NCBI GenBank assembly: GCA_964601805.1
Contig: CAZROW010000074.1
Span: forward strand, 1 to 12,955
Length of the DNA stretch: 12,955 nt
DNA from: Eutrophocola sp964601805
GTDB taxonomy: Bacteria > Pseudomonadota > Gammaproteobacteria > Pseudomonadales > Pseudohongiellaceae
Direction of reading: 5' to 3'
Both the position numbers and the translations under genes were made by a program. This document shows, piece after piece, positions 5,403-12,597 of the stretch. Within the stretch, counting starts at the first letter, position 1. The number at the start of each line of letters is the position of its first letter. The notes beneath the pieces were generated by a model, which saw only the letters and a program-made list of their open reading frames with translations, was not told the origin of the DNA and made no database searches.

Positions 5403-8396
5403 ATGAAGATGAACAATCAACTTGCGTCGTCGCGCGCTATTCATTCTGTCCAACCAACTTCCAACATCCTCAAACTCTCTGCGCTGGCACTGGCCATGAC
5501 ACTGGCCAGCCAAAGCTGGGCGCAGGACGAGATTGAGGAAATTCAGATCACTGGTACCCGTATCCAGCGTGAAGGGATGGAATCACCAACACCTGTGACC
5601 GACCTCGGTCTCGAGGAACTGGGCAGCATTGATCCTGGTCAGCTGGGCGAGTCTCTCAGCAAACTGCCACAATTCTTTAATAACCAGCGCCCCAGCCAGG
5701 TCGGCTGGAACTCTGCAGGCACCAACCTCAACCTGCGTGGCGCAGGCTCGCAGCGGTCGCTGGTCCTGCTGGACGGCCGTCGTGTCCCTGCCGGCAACCG
5801 CTGGGGGATTCCCAATGTGAGCGCGCTGCCCGAAGCCGCGATTCGCAGTGTACAGGCGGTCACCGGTGGCGCCTCTGCGGCCTACGGTACCGATGCCGTG
5901 GCCGGTGTCATCAACTTCGTCCTGGATACAGACTACGAAGGCACCAAGGTCAAGGCCCAGGCGGGCACATCCTATCGGGCAGACGGTGACAACACCGAAA
6001 TCGGGCTCACTCATGGCCGCGATATCGGCGACGACGGCCACCTGCTGATTTCCATTGACTCTTTCCGCCAGGAGGAAATCCGCTCACAGCAGGCCCTGGA
6101 GGACAGGGATTGGTACCGGCAGCAGGCCAGGATCACCAATCCGGACCCCAACGGACCGACCCTCATTACACGCGACTACGTGGTTTCCACGGCAGTGTCT
6201 CCGGGCGGCACCATCAATGCGCCAGGCTCTCAACTCGATCGCTGGACGTTTACCCGGGATGACAGCGGCAATGTGGTTGCCGGCCCGCAAACCTTTTCCG
6301 GTGTCGGCCAGTTCATGGGCGGTTGTAATTGCCAGGCACTGACCGCTTCCACACAGGACTGGCAGAACGATGGCGACAACCAGATCTCGGCACGCAATGA
6401 CCGGGATAATGTGTTTGTCTATTACGATCATGATTTCTCTGACAACCTGAATGTCTATGCCCAGGGTATCTACGGCTATACCGAGGTGGAAAGCCCCTGG
6501 TTCTCCACCCCTTTCCTGGCCGGCCCCTGGACCGTCAATGTTTTTTCCGGCAACCCGTTCCTGCCCACCAACGTGCAGCAGATCATGGATGACGAAGGCC
6601 TGGCCTCGATCAACATGGCCATGATCGGCGACAACCAGGCAGACAACCCGCTGGGCCAGTACACCCTGACGCAAAATGACCGCTCCAAGTCAGGCACCGT
6701 CGGTTTCAACCTGCGCCTGGATGATGCCGGTTTCTTCACCGACTGGAACGTCAAGGGCTATGCCCAGTATGGTCGTGTCGACCAGCGCCAGCAGTTCTTC
6801 AACGGCCCGGACCTCGCCTACCTGTTCCCGGCCATGGATGCCGTGGTCGGTCCTGACGGCGAGCCTGCCTGTTACGCCGCCGTGGTCAATCCCGACCAGT
6901 GGGGTGACTGTCGTCCTATCAACCTGCTGGGCGGCGTCCAGAGTGCCGCTTCCACGCCGGACGGTATTGACTATGTCATCGACCAGGAAAAATTCATCGA
7001 GAGCCTCTACGAGCAGACCTTTGCCGAGATCACCATCGACGGCGAGCTGCATGAAGGCTGGGGTGCCGGTCCCATCCTGGCATTCTTCGGGGCATCTCAC
7101 CGCAAGGATGAAGTCCTGCAGCAGGCGCCCGAACTCGAAGATGAATTTGTCTTCCTCGATGGCCAGAACACCGGCTTCCGTGGCCTCGTACCGGAAAACT
7201 TCCCGGGTGGCATGCCGGGTATTCGGGCCGGTAGTGTGCCTCCTGGATTCCAGGGCGCTGGCAACCTGTCCCGCATCCTGTTTACCGGTTCCATCCAGAC
7301 ACCAACCACCATTCTGGACGGCAGCTTCACTGTGGATGAAGTGTTTGGCGAGATCAACGTACCGCTGATTGCCGATACCACGCTGATCCAGCAACTGGAT
7401 GCCAGCCTGGCCTATCGCTACGCCGATTACTCCGGTTCCGGTGGTGTCGAATCCTGGAAAGCAGGCCTGAGCTGGCAGATCAACGATGACCTGAGAGTCA
7501 GGGCCACCAGTTCCCGTGACGTCAGGGCGGCCACCCTGAGAGAGCGTTTCGATGAAACCGCCGGTGGCGCAGCCGTGGTCGACCCCTTCCTGGGCAACAG
7601 CTTCATCTTTACCGCCAGTCGTAACGCCGGTAACCCGAACGTGGACCCGGAAGAAGCGGATACCCTGACCTTCGGTGCCGTGTACCAGCCCAGCTGGTTG
7701 CCCGGTTTCTCCATTTCCGGTGACTGGTACGACATCAAGATCGATGGTGCCATGGCACAGCCGCCTTTCCAGGACATCGTCGATAACTGTTTCGCCGGTG
7801 CACAGGAGCTCTGTGACCTGATCGAGCGCAGTCCGGAAACCGACCAGATCACCCGTATCACCACCATCTACTTCAACCTCGACGAGCTGCGGTTGAAAGG
7901 CTTCGATCTGGAGATGCGGTACAACACGGACATCAGTCTGTTTGGCGGGGATGAGACCCTGGCCTGGCGCCTGATCGGCAGTCATATCGACGAGCGTTCC
8001 CAGCTGGTTCCCGGAGCACCCAGGGACTTCCTGGACCGTTCCGATCCGACCAACCGGTTCCTCACCAACCTGACCTACAGGCGAGGTGATTTCCGGGCCT
8101 TCCTGAACGGGCAGTACATCGACAGCTGGACCCAGGACCGCTTCAGTCCTCCCGGTGAAAAGGATGACAACACCATCGACTCTGTCTTTATCACCGACCT
8201 GACCCTGGGTTATGACTTCAGTGGTGAAGGTGGCAACATCTACAACGTTTTCATGACGGTGAACAACGTTTTCGATGAAGCGCCTCCCCTCACTCCGGGT
8301 GACGGCGTCGGTTTCCTCGGCGGCACCAGCGGTATCAACGGCTTGTACGATGCCATTGGTCGCCGTTACGTCTTTGGCGTCAATATGACATTCTAA
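5403..8396 (+). CDS. TonB-dependent outer-membrane receptor
   Basis: A 997-residue ligand-gated outer-membrane transporter. The chosen ATG (5403) has AAGGGGA at 5391-5397; the ATG at 5409 is an alternative two codons in. An upstream in-frame TTG at 5373 is rejected because it lies inside the inverted repeat. A longish polar N terminus precedes a hydrophobic core (LKLSALALAMTLASQSWA), with likely cleavage after A40. A TonB-box-like EEIQITGTR (45-53) follows. The plug domain spans about 54-175 and shows NLRGAGSQRSLVLLDGRRVP (110-129) and GASAAYGTDAVAGVINF (156-172), both typical of proteobacterial receptors. The rest is the beta-barrel, ending in YVFGVNMTF with the usual terminal Phe. Paired cysteines (GGCNCQ, CYAAV...GDC, NCFAG...LCD) probably lie in loops. 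It lacks the long N-terminal signalling extension of FecA-type receptors. The ligand is unknown; the neighbours suggest an organic nutrient rather than a siderophore. It is followed by a strong terminator and is probably transcribed alone. Confidence 0.95.
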   Translation: MKMNNQLASSRAIHSVQPTSNILKLSALALAMTLASQSWAQDEIEEIQITGTRIQREGMESPTPVTDLGLEELGSIDPGQLGESLSKLPQFFNNQRPSQVGWNSAGTNLNLRGAGSQRSLVLLDGRRVPAGNRWGIPNVSALPEAAIRSVQAVTGGASAAYGTDAVAGVINFVLDTDYEGTKVKAQAGTSYRADGDNTEIGLTHGRDIGDDGHLLISIDSFRQEEIRSQQALEDRDWYRQQARITNPDPNGPTLITRDYVVSTAVSPGGTINAPGSQLDRWTFTRDDSGNVVAGPQTFSGVGQFMGGCNCQALTASTQDWQNDGDNQISARNDRDNVFVYYDHDFSDNLNVYAQGIYGYTEVESPWFSTPFLAGPWTVNVFSGNPFLPTNVQQIMDDEGLASINMAMIGDNQADNPLGQYTLTQNDRSKSGTVGFNLRLDDAGFFTDWNVKGYAQYGRVDQRQQFFNGPDLAYLFPAMDAVVGPDGEPACYAAVVNPDQWGDCRPINLLGGVQSAASTPDGIDYVIDQEKFIESLYEQTFAEITIDGELHEGWGAGPILAFFGASHRKDEVLQQAPELEDEFVFLDGQNTGFRGLVPENFPGGMPGIRAGSVPPGFQGAGNLSRILFTGSIQTPTTILDGSFTVDEVFGEINVPLIADTTLIQQLDASLAYRYADYSGSGGVESWKAGLSWQINDDLRVRATSSRDVRAATLRERFDETAGGAAVVDPFLGNSFIFTASRNAGNPNVDPEEADTLTFGAVYQPSWLPGFSISGDWYDIKIDGAMAQPPFQDIVDNCFAGAQELCDLIERSPETDQITRITTIYFNLDELRLKGFDLEMRYNTDISLFGGDETLAWRLIGSHIDERSQLVPGAPRDFLDRSDPTNRFLTNLTYRRGDFRAFLNGQYIDSWTQDRFSPPGEKDDNTIDSVFITDLTLGYDFSGEGGNIYNVFMTVNNVFDEAPPLTPGDGVGFLGGTSGINGLYDAIGRRYVFGVNMTF

Positions 8397-8415
8397 ATGC
8401 AGCATAATGCTTGTG

Positions 8416-8447
8416 CCCCGGTCAGCCTGCTGGCCGGGGTTTTTTTT
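8416..8447 (+). terminator. Intrinsic terminator of the TonB receptor gene
   Basis: A 10-bp GC-rich stem, CCCCGGTCAG (8416-8425) with CTGGCCGGGG (8430-8439), has one T-G wobble and a CCTG loop. It is followed directly by eight T (8440-8447) and starts 20 bases after the receptor stop codon. This is a textbook rho-independent terminator. Confidence 0.93.
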
Positions 8448-8488
8448 GCCTGAAATACATCTCTTGATGGCCGCGAACTTTCTTTTTT

Positions 8489-8514
8489 AAAAGACCATTA
8501 ATGTCAGGTCTTTT
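8489..8514. repeat. 8-bp perfect inverted repeat between terminator and hydrolase gene
   Basis: AAAAGACC (8489-8496) pairs perfectly with GGTCTTTT (8507-8514) across 10 bases. It lies downstream of the strong terminator, so it is not needed for stopping the receptor transcript. It could be an operator for the hydrolase promoter or a backup hairpin with A-tract and T-tract arms. Confidence 0.4.
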
Positions 8515-8529
8515 CCCGTCCATAAAACC

Positions 8530-8562
8530 CGTCAATACAAACACATTCATACTATTTATTAG
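8530..8562 (+). promoter_or_regulatory. Shared upstream element, copy 1 (before the hydrolase gene)
   Basis: CGTCAATACAAACACAT (8530-8546) is followed after 11 bases by ATTAG (8558-8562). A second copy with one mismatch in the 17 bases and the same 11-base spacing to ATTAG is at 10313-10345, upstream of the DUF6152 gene. This copy begins 120 bases before the hydrolase ATG. It is likely a common activator site or promoter part. A TACTAT at 8550-8555 within it could be a -10, but no good -35 is seen. Confidence 0.5.
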
Positions 8563-8635
8563 TGCAGTTACCGCCTGCATGGTGAAATGCCTGCTATAAC
8601 ACCAAAACCGGATGTCGCTCCTGGTGACACAATCC

Positions 8636-8641
8636 GAAGGA
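8636..8641 (+). promoter_or_regulatory. Ribosome-binding site fixing the hydrolase start
   Basis: GAAGGA lies 8 bases before the ATG at 8650. It supports that start over the in-frame ATG at 8587, which would put a 21-residue polar extension in front of the signal peptide. Confidence 0.7.
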
Positions 8642-8649
8642 CACCACCC

Positions 8650-10290
8650 ATGAAAAACACCTGCCTGAAATTTTTGCGCCTGCTGCTGTGCGCTGTTTTA
8701 CTGATGCCCTTTACACTCTTCGCCCAGCAGGACGCTGACGCCGCTGCCCTCATGGCCCGCGTTGCCGAGGCCATGGGGGGTAGCGAGGCCATCCTGGGCG
8801 TGCATACGCTGGAAGCCAATGGTTACGGGTTGGAAGCGTATTTCTGGGGCGGCGGTAATGTCACCGGCGATCCCATGGCGCCGCAGAAGTGGGCGGAAAA
8901 TCCCGGCATGTCGTCGATCTGGGATTTCGATAATGACCGTTACCTGACCCAGTACCGCCACAACTTCCTGTTTCCTTTCGGCGGCATCTTTGGCCACAGC
9001 TTTGCCCTGTCAGGCTGGGGTTATGACGGCAATGTCGGCTATACCATCACGGAAAACGGCAATGGCCAACGCCTGGCCAACTGGTCGACAGCGGGCGCCT
9101 GGTTCAAACCGGACGGTTATGCCTTCCGCCGTCTTGAAGCCCTGAGTCATCCCCTGGCCGCCGTACGAGCGGTGTTGTCCGGCAAGGCACAGGCGCAAAA
9201 CCTGCGGATTGAAAATGACCTGCAACTGGTCGACCTGGTGATTGATGCAGGACGCGCCACAATGGCTATCGACCCGGCGACCAGTCTGCCACGCTTCGTG
9301 CGCTGGAGTACGCCACACCAGAACCTGGGCCAGCTGGTCCTGACCACCACCTTTGCCGGTTACCAGGATTGGGATGGCGTACAACTGCCGTTTGCCTGGT
9401 CCTCCAACATCGACTGGCGCGATACCCAGATCCAGACACGACTGCTGGATGCCTATTACATCAACTCGGATCACACCCCGGCCATCGGGGCACCGCAATC
9501 CATACTCTCACAACCGCTGCCGCAGGCACCGGCCTCATTCCCGGAGATCACTGCAACAGAAGTGGCCGATGGCATCTGGCATTTCAATCCGGGCGGTAAT
9601 ACCGTGGTTGAATTTGCCGACCACCTGGTCATGTTCGAGCTGGGGGGTGATGTCCTCGGGGCCAGGGCGGCGATAGCCCGGGCCAATACCCTGGTGCCCG
9701 GAAAACCGTTAACGCACCTGATGGTGTCGCATCATCACTTCGATCACACGCGCGGTTTTCGCGCCGCCATTGAAGCGGGCCTGACCATCATTTCACACCG
9801 GGGCAACTTCGGCATTCTCAACGACATGGCGTCGCGGCCGGCGCCCAACTTTGGTGACATGGTGCTCTTGCCCGATGGCGGCCGCATGGACTTCATGCCG
9901 GTGGATGGTCGCCTGCGACTGCAGGATGACACCATGACGCTGGACATCTACCCCGTGGTCAAACACAACCACATGGCCAATGCCATTTTTGCCTATGCGC
10001 CGGACAGCCAGACCTTCATCGAAGCTGACCTGGCCACCCCGGCCAACCAGTTTTCCTTCTGGGCCGAAGCCTATGAGGACAACCTGGAACATTACAATCT
10101 GGAAGTCAGGATGGTTTCACCCAACCATGTGAACCGGCCCATGACCCACCAGGAAACCCTGGAGTGGATTGCTGAAGGCGTGCCGAACGCCATTGCCCGC
10201 TGTGAAGAGTACGATGAACGCGGCAGGAACCTGCCGGGCTGCCCGCCCTATCTGTTTCGTAACTGGAATGAGCGCCAGAGTCGTGAATGA
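8650..10290 (+). CDS. Secreted metallo-beta-lactamase-fold hydrolase with large N-terminal domain
   Basis: A 546-residue exported protein. The start at 8650 gives a clear signal peptide (MKNTCLKF, then a Leu-rich core, LFA-QQDA; cleavage near residue 25). Residues of about 27-300 form a domain I do not recognise, rich in Trp and Gly. The metallo-beta-lactamase fold follows from about 305. The zinc motif HxHxDH is intact in VSHHHFDHT (H361, H363, D365, H366). Likely further ligands are H439 or H441 in VKHNHMAN, D460 in IEADLA and H493 in SPNHVNRP. So a dinuclear-metal hydrolase in the periplasm or outside the cell is expected. The NTVVEFADHLVMFE segment before the motif is common in broad MBL-fold hydrolases rather than in true beta-lactamases. 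The substrate is unknown; an ester, lactone or similar bond is only a guess. It has its own upstream region with the shared 17-base element, and 156 bases separate it from the DUF6152 gene. Confidence 0.88.
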   Translation: MKNTCLKFLRLLLCAVLLMPFTLFAQQDADAAALMARVAEAMGGSEAILGVHTLEANGYGLEAYFWGGGNVTGDPMAPQKWAENPGMSSIWDFDNDRYLTQYRHNFLFPFGGIFGHSFALSGWGYDGNVGYTITENGNGQRLANWSTAGAWFKPDGYAFRRLEALSHPLAAVRAVLSGKAQAQNLRIENDLQLVDLVIDAGRATMAIDPATSLPRFVRWSTPHQNLGQLVLTTTFAGYQDWDGVQLPFAWSSNIDWRDTQIQTRLLDAYYINSDHTPAIGAPQSILSQPLPQAPASFPEITATEVADGIWHFNPGGNTVVEFADHLVMFELGGDVLGARAAIARANTLVPGKPLTHLMVSHHHFDHTRGFRAAIEAGLTIISHRGNFGILNDMASRPAPNFGDMVLLPDGGRMDFMPVDGRLRLQDDTMTLDIYPVVKHNHMANAIFAYAPDSQTFIEADLATPANQFSFWAEAYEDNLEHYNLEVRMVSPNHVNRPMTHQETLEWIAEGVPNAIARCEEYDERGRNLPGCPPYLFRNWNERQSRE

Positions 10291-10312
10291 GGAAGGCATT
10301 TCACATAAGAAG

Positions 10313-10345
10313 CGTTAATACAAACACATAAAAAATACCAATTAG
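10313..10345 (+). promoter_or_regulatory. Shared upstream element, copy 2 (before the DUF6152 gene)
   Basis: CGTTAATACAAACACAT (10313-10329), then 11 bases, then ATTAG (10341-10345). It matches copy 1 at 16 of 17 positions in the first block, with identical spacing to ATTAG. It begins 134 bases before the DUF6152 start codon. The rest of this gap holds a weak two-tier dyad (CTGGC 10395-10399 with GCCAG 10422-10426; GGCA 10402-10405 with TGCC 10414-10417). Confidence 0.5.
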
Positions 10346-10446
10346 ATTAATAAGTAAGGCCATGTTGAAATAGCTTCCCTGTGAATCCGGGGACCTGGCA
10401 CGGCATTGTTGATTGCCTGTAGCCAGCCAATAAAAGGACAGGGATC

Positions 10447-10890
10447 ATGAAAAAACTCTTGCTGGCCATGCCATGGCTACTCTTGCTGTGCCAGGCGCCG
10501 TCATTACAGGCGCACCATTCCATTGTTGAATTCGATTACACCAAGGCCTACGCCGTCACCGGCCGGGTCAAGGAATTGCAATGGACCAACCCCCACTCCT
10601 GGGTTCAGGTACTCGCGGAAGATGCCTCCGGTGAAACCATCGAGTTCGGCTTCGAACTCGGCGCACCGGTTTTCAATATCCGTATGGGCTGGCGTAAGGA
10701 CAATGTCGTTCCCGGCGATATCGTCACTGTCATCTATTGTCCGGCAGTCAATGGCAACCCCCGCGGCACCCTGATGTATATCCATCTGCCCAATGGCGAA
10801 ACACTGTCAGGCATTGCTCCGCGCATCTATTCCGGGCCGTCCGTGGAAGATCCTTTGAGCGTGCCTGCGCCACCGCTGCTGGGGTTATAG
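10447..10890 (+). CDS. DUF6152-type small exported protein
   Basis: A 147-residue protein with a clear signal peptide (MKKLLLAMPW, Leu-rich core, SLQA; cleavage after residue 22). The mature protein begins HHSIVEFDYTK. It then shows the pattern VTGRVKELQWTNPHSWVQVL (37-56) with a His in NPHSW (H50), followed by a beta-rich segment. To my recollection this HHS...F-D...G-x-V...W-x-N-P-H pattern is that of DUF6152 proteins, a family without assigned function. The histidine pair at the mature N terminus and the NPH motif could bind metal, but that is inference. A good ribosome site, AGGACAGGGA, ends 3 bases before the ATG. Only 2 bases separate its stop from the ATG of the next gene, so the two are clearly in one operon. 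I recall such genes lying beside PQQ-dehydrogenase genes, as here. Confidence 0.75.
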   Translation: MKKLLLAMPWLLLLCQAPSLQAHHSIVEFDYTKAYAVTGRVKELQWTNPHSWVQVLAEDASGETIEFGFELGAPVFNIRMGWRKDNVVPGDIVTVIYCPAVNGNPRGTLMYIHLPNGETLSGIAPRIYSGPSVEDPLSVPAPPLLGL

Positions 10891-10892
10891 TC

Positions 10893-11600
10893 ATGCCGCG
10901 TTTTTCTCAATTTCTCATCACAAAATGTTTACTGCTGATTACCACCGGCAGTTTTGTCACTACACTGCAGGCCGCAGATTTCACCCAGGAGGATTTCAAC
11001 GGCGTCTGGCTGATCACCGAGGAAGTCGACACGCTGTTGACCAGCGAAGGCGAACCACCACCATTGCTGCCTGAGGCCCAGGCGGCCTACGAGAAAAACA
11101 AACAGGACCGCGCGAACGGCAATCCCTATTTCGACCATACCACCTGGTGTGCGTCGGCGGGTGTACCGCGTTTGCTGCTAACTGCGCATCCCTTTGAAAT
11201 CATGGTGGACAAACGCCAGGTTGGTTTCTTCTTTGAATGGAACCGCTGGGTGCGCCTGGTCGATATGAGCGGTGCCGAACTGGAACTGTATTATCCCCTG
11301 TCCTTTGGTGTGCCAAGCGGGCACTGGGAAGATGACAACACCCTGGTCGTGGATACGGTGGGTCTCATGCACGAAACCCTCATGGACAATTCAGGCCTGC
11401 CGCACAGCGACGACCTGGTCATGACCGAGCGCCTGCGCCTGCTGGATGCCAACACGCTGGAAAATCACATTCGCTTTGAAGACCCGCAGACATTCTCACA
11501 GCCCTGGGAAACCGTGGTGACCTATGAACGCCAGGTCGGTGCCCGGCTGCAGGAAGATGTGTGCCTGGACCGAATCAAGCAAGGGTTGCCGCCGATATGA
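10893..11600 (+). CDS. Secreted protein, first of two tandem paralogues
   Basis: A 235-residue protein of unknown function. The ATG at 10893 follows the previous stop by 2 bases and gives a signal peptide (MPRFSQFLITKCLLLITT...LQA-ADFTQ; cleavage near residue 27). A longer in-frame start inside the DUF6152 gene would destroy this signal. The mature part has EDFNGVW near its start, then TTWCASAGVPRLLL (C86), HWEDDNTLVVDTVG (W145 to G157) and FEDPQTFSQPW (D197 to F201). The same blocks occur in the next protein in the same order (DFSGLW, MCRPTGV, LWEGNTLHVDTIG, LEDPQTFTEP). They resemble a widespread uncharacterised secreted family with the signature W-E-G-x-T-L-V-V-D-T-x-G. No catalytic motif is recognised. 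It shares the operon with the DUF6152 gene and its paralogue. Confidence 0.8.
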   Translation: MPRFSQFLITKCLLLITTGSFVTTLQAADFTQEDFNGVWLITEEVDTLLTSEGEPPPLLPEAQAAYEKNKQDRANGNPYFDHTTWCASAGVPRLLLTAHPFEIMVDKRQVGFFFEWNRWVRLVDMSGAELELYYPLSFGVPSGHWEDDNTLVVDTVGLMHETLMDNSGLPHSDDLVMTERLRLLDANTLENHIRFEDPQTFSQPWETVVTYERQVGARLQEDVCLDRIKQGLPPI

Positions 11601-11608
11601 GCAAAATG

Positions 11609-11615
11609 AAAGGGA
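11609..11615 (+). promoter_or_regulatory. Ribosome-binding site favouring the second paralogue's start
   Basis: AAAGGGA lies 8 bases before the ATG at 11624. It favours that ATG over three earlier in-frame ATGs at 11597, 11606 and 11615. Confidence 0.55.
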
Positions 11616-11623
11616 TGCCCATC

Positions 11624-12454
11624 ATGCCATTGAAAAAAACTGCACTGTGCCTGGCACTGCTGTTGACCAGTGTCGGTAGCCAGGCCGCTGACAATGCCTT
11701 TGGCATGGCCGCGGCACCGTCAATTCCAGGCTACGAGCCGTCAACCGACCCGCGTGATTTCAGTGGCCTGTGGCGAGCCGATCCCGCACCGGGATCCTTT
11801 CTGCCTTTTGTCCTGGCCGGTGAGCTGCCTTTTACCGAGCGTGCACAGGCCCGGGTGAACTACGCACAGAGAATGGCGGCCAACGGCACGCAACTGGCCA
11901 CGCCGCATATCATGTGCCGACCGACAGGCGTCAACCAGGCTACCGGCCCTATCGCACCAATTTATGTGTTACAGAATGACACCAAGCTGGCCTTCATTGT
12001 CATGGATGAGATTCGTAATATCCGGCAGGTGTATTTCGCCAGTGAGCACCCCGACGACATCACACCGTCCTACAACGGGGATTCCATTGCCTTGTGGGAA
12101 GGCAATACGCTGCATGTAGACACCATCGGCTACAACGGTCGCGGCGTACTGAACGATGCCGTGCATTCAACGGACATGCACATGACCCAGACCATGACCA
12201 AAAGTGCTGATGGCACCAAGTTGTTCATCGATATCACGCTGGAAGATCCGCAGACCTTTACGGAACCTGTCCAGGTGCACCGCGAATGGTCCTGGGTCAA
12301 CGGCCAGCAGCCGCTTGAATTTGATTGCGAGGAAAACCCGCGCGAAGACAATTTCTCCGGCATGGTCTTTGAAGAAGAATACCTGCGCCCGATCTGCATC
12401 CAGCACGAGGGTGAAGGCGAGCAGTTGTCCTACGTGACCTGCGAGGCTCCCTGA
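11624..12454 (+). CDS. Secreted protein, second of two tandem paralogues
   Basis: A 276-residue exported protein from ATG 11624, which gives a compact signal peptide (MPLKKTALCLALLLTS...QA-ADNAF; cleavage near residue 22). A start at 11597 would overlap the previous stop as ATGA and add nine residues; it cannot be excluded. The mature part shows DFSGLW, a cysteine in HIMCRPTGV (C98), ALWEGNTLHVDTIGYNGRG (W158 to G169) and LEDPQTFTEP (D208 to F212). All of these match the preceding protein in order, so the pair arose by duplication and then diverged. This copy is about 40 residues longer, with a C-terminal tail carrying further cysteines (FDCEEN, RPICIQ, VTCEAP) that could form disulfides. The function is unknown. 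It belongs to the operon that starts with the DUF6152 gene. The stop codon lies inside a hairpin. Confidence 0.8.
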   Translation: MPLKKTALCLALLLTSVGSQAADNAFGMAAAPSIPGYEPSTDPRDFSGLWRADPAPGSFLPFVLAGELPFTERAQARVNYAQRMAANGTQLATPHIMCRPTGVNQATGPIAPIYVLQNDTKLAFIVMDEIRNIRQVYFASEHPDDITPSYNGDSIALWEGNTLHVDTIGYNGRGVLNDAVHSTDMHMTQTMTKSADGTKLFIDITLEDPQTFTEPVQVHREWSWVNGQQPLEFDCEENPREDNFSGMVFEEEYLRPICIQHEGEGEQLSYVTCEAP

Positions 12455-12466
12455 GACCAGGGAGCC
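12445..12466 (+). terminator. Hairpin overlapping the stop codon of the second paralogue
   Basis: A perfect 9-bp stem, GGCTCCCTG (12445-12453) with CAGGGAGCC (12458-12466), has an AGAC loop. The TGA stop (12452-12454) is inside it. Only CTTCAATT follows, with no T-run, so termination may be weak, rho-aided or partial. Some transcription could then continue into the dehydrogenase gene. Confidence 0.5.
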
Positions 12467-12597
12467 CTTCAATTGCAGGTGGACATCCACGGCCAGGACG
12501 CCGGACTAGCTTTAACCCTGTCATCACATTAGCCCGTTTACCCCTTGATCCTGTAAGATGGTGCCCTTTTCAGCGCTTTGTTTAGGGGGACCCTGTT

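Noticed and set aside
6690..8405. Long open frame (571 codons) on the - strand opposite the TonB receptor gene
   Set aside because: It is a codon-bias shadow of the receptor gene: low-complexity Gly/Val/Thr-rich translation, no domain, no ribosome site, and it runs through the receptor's well-conserved plug and barrel.
8587..8649. Upstream in-frame ATG for the MBL hydrolase
   Set aside because: It would add 21 polar residues before the signal peptide, whereas the ATG at 8650 has GAAGGA 8 bases upstream.
8650..10290. Reading the hydrolase as a beta-lactamase resistance gene
   Set aside because: Only the general metal motif is shared; the large extra N-terminal domain and the context do not match antibiotic-degrading enzymes.
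10737..10892. Upstream start for the first paralogue, inside the DUF6152 gene
   Set aside because: It would overlap most of the end of the preceding gene by 154 bases and bury the signal peptide that begins at 10893.
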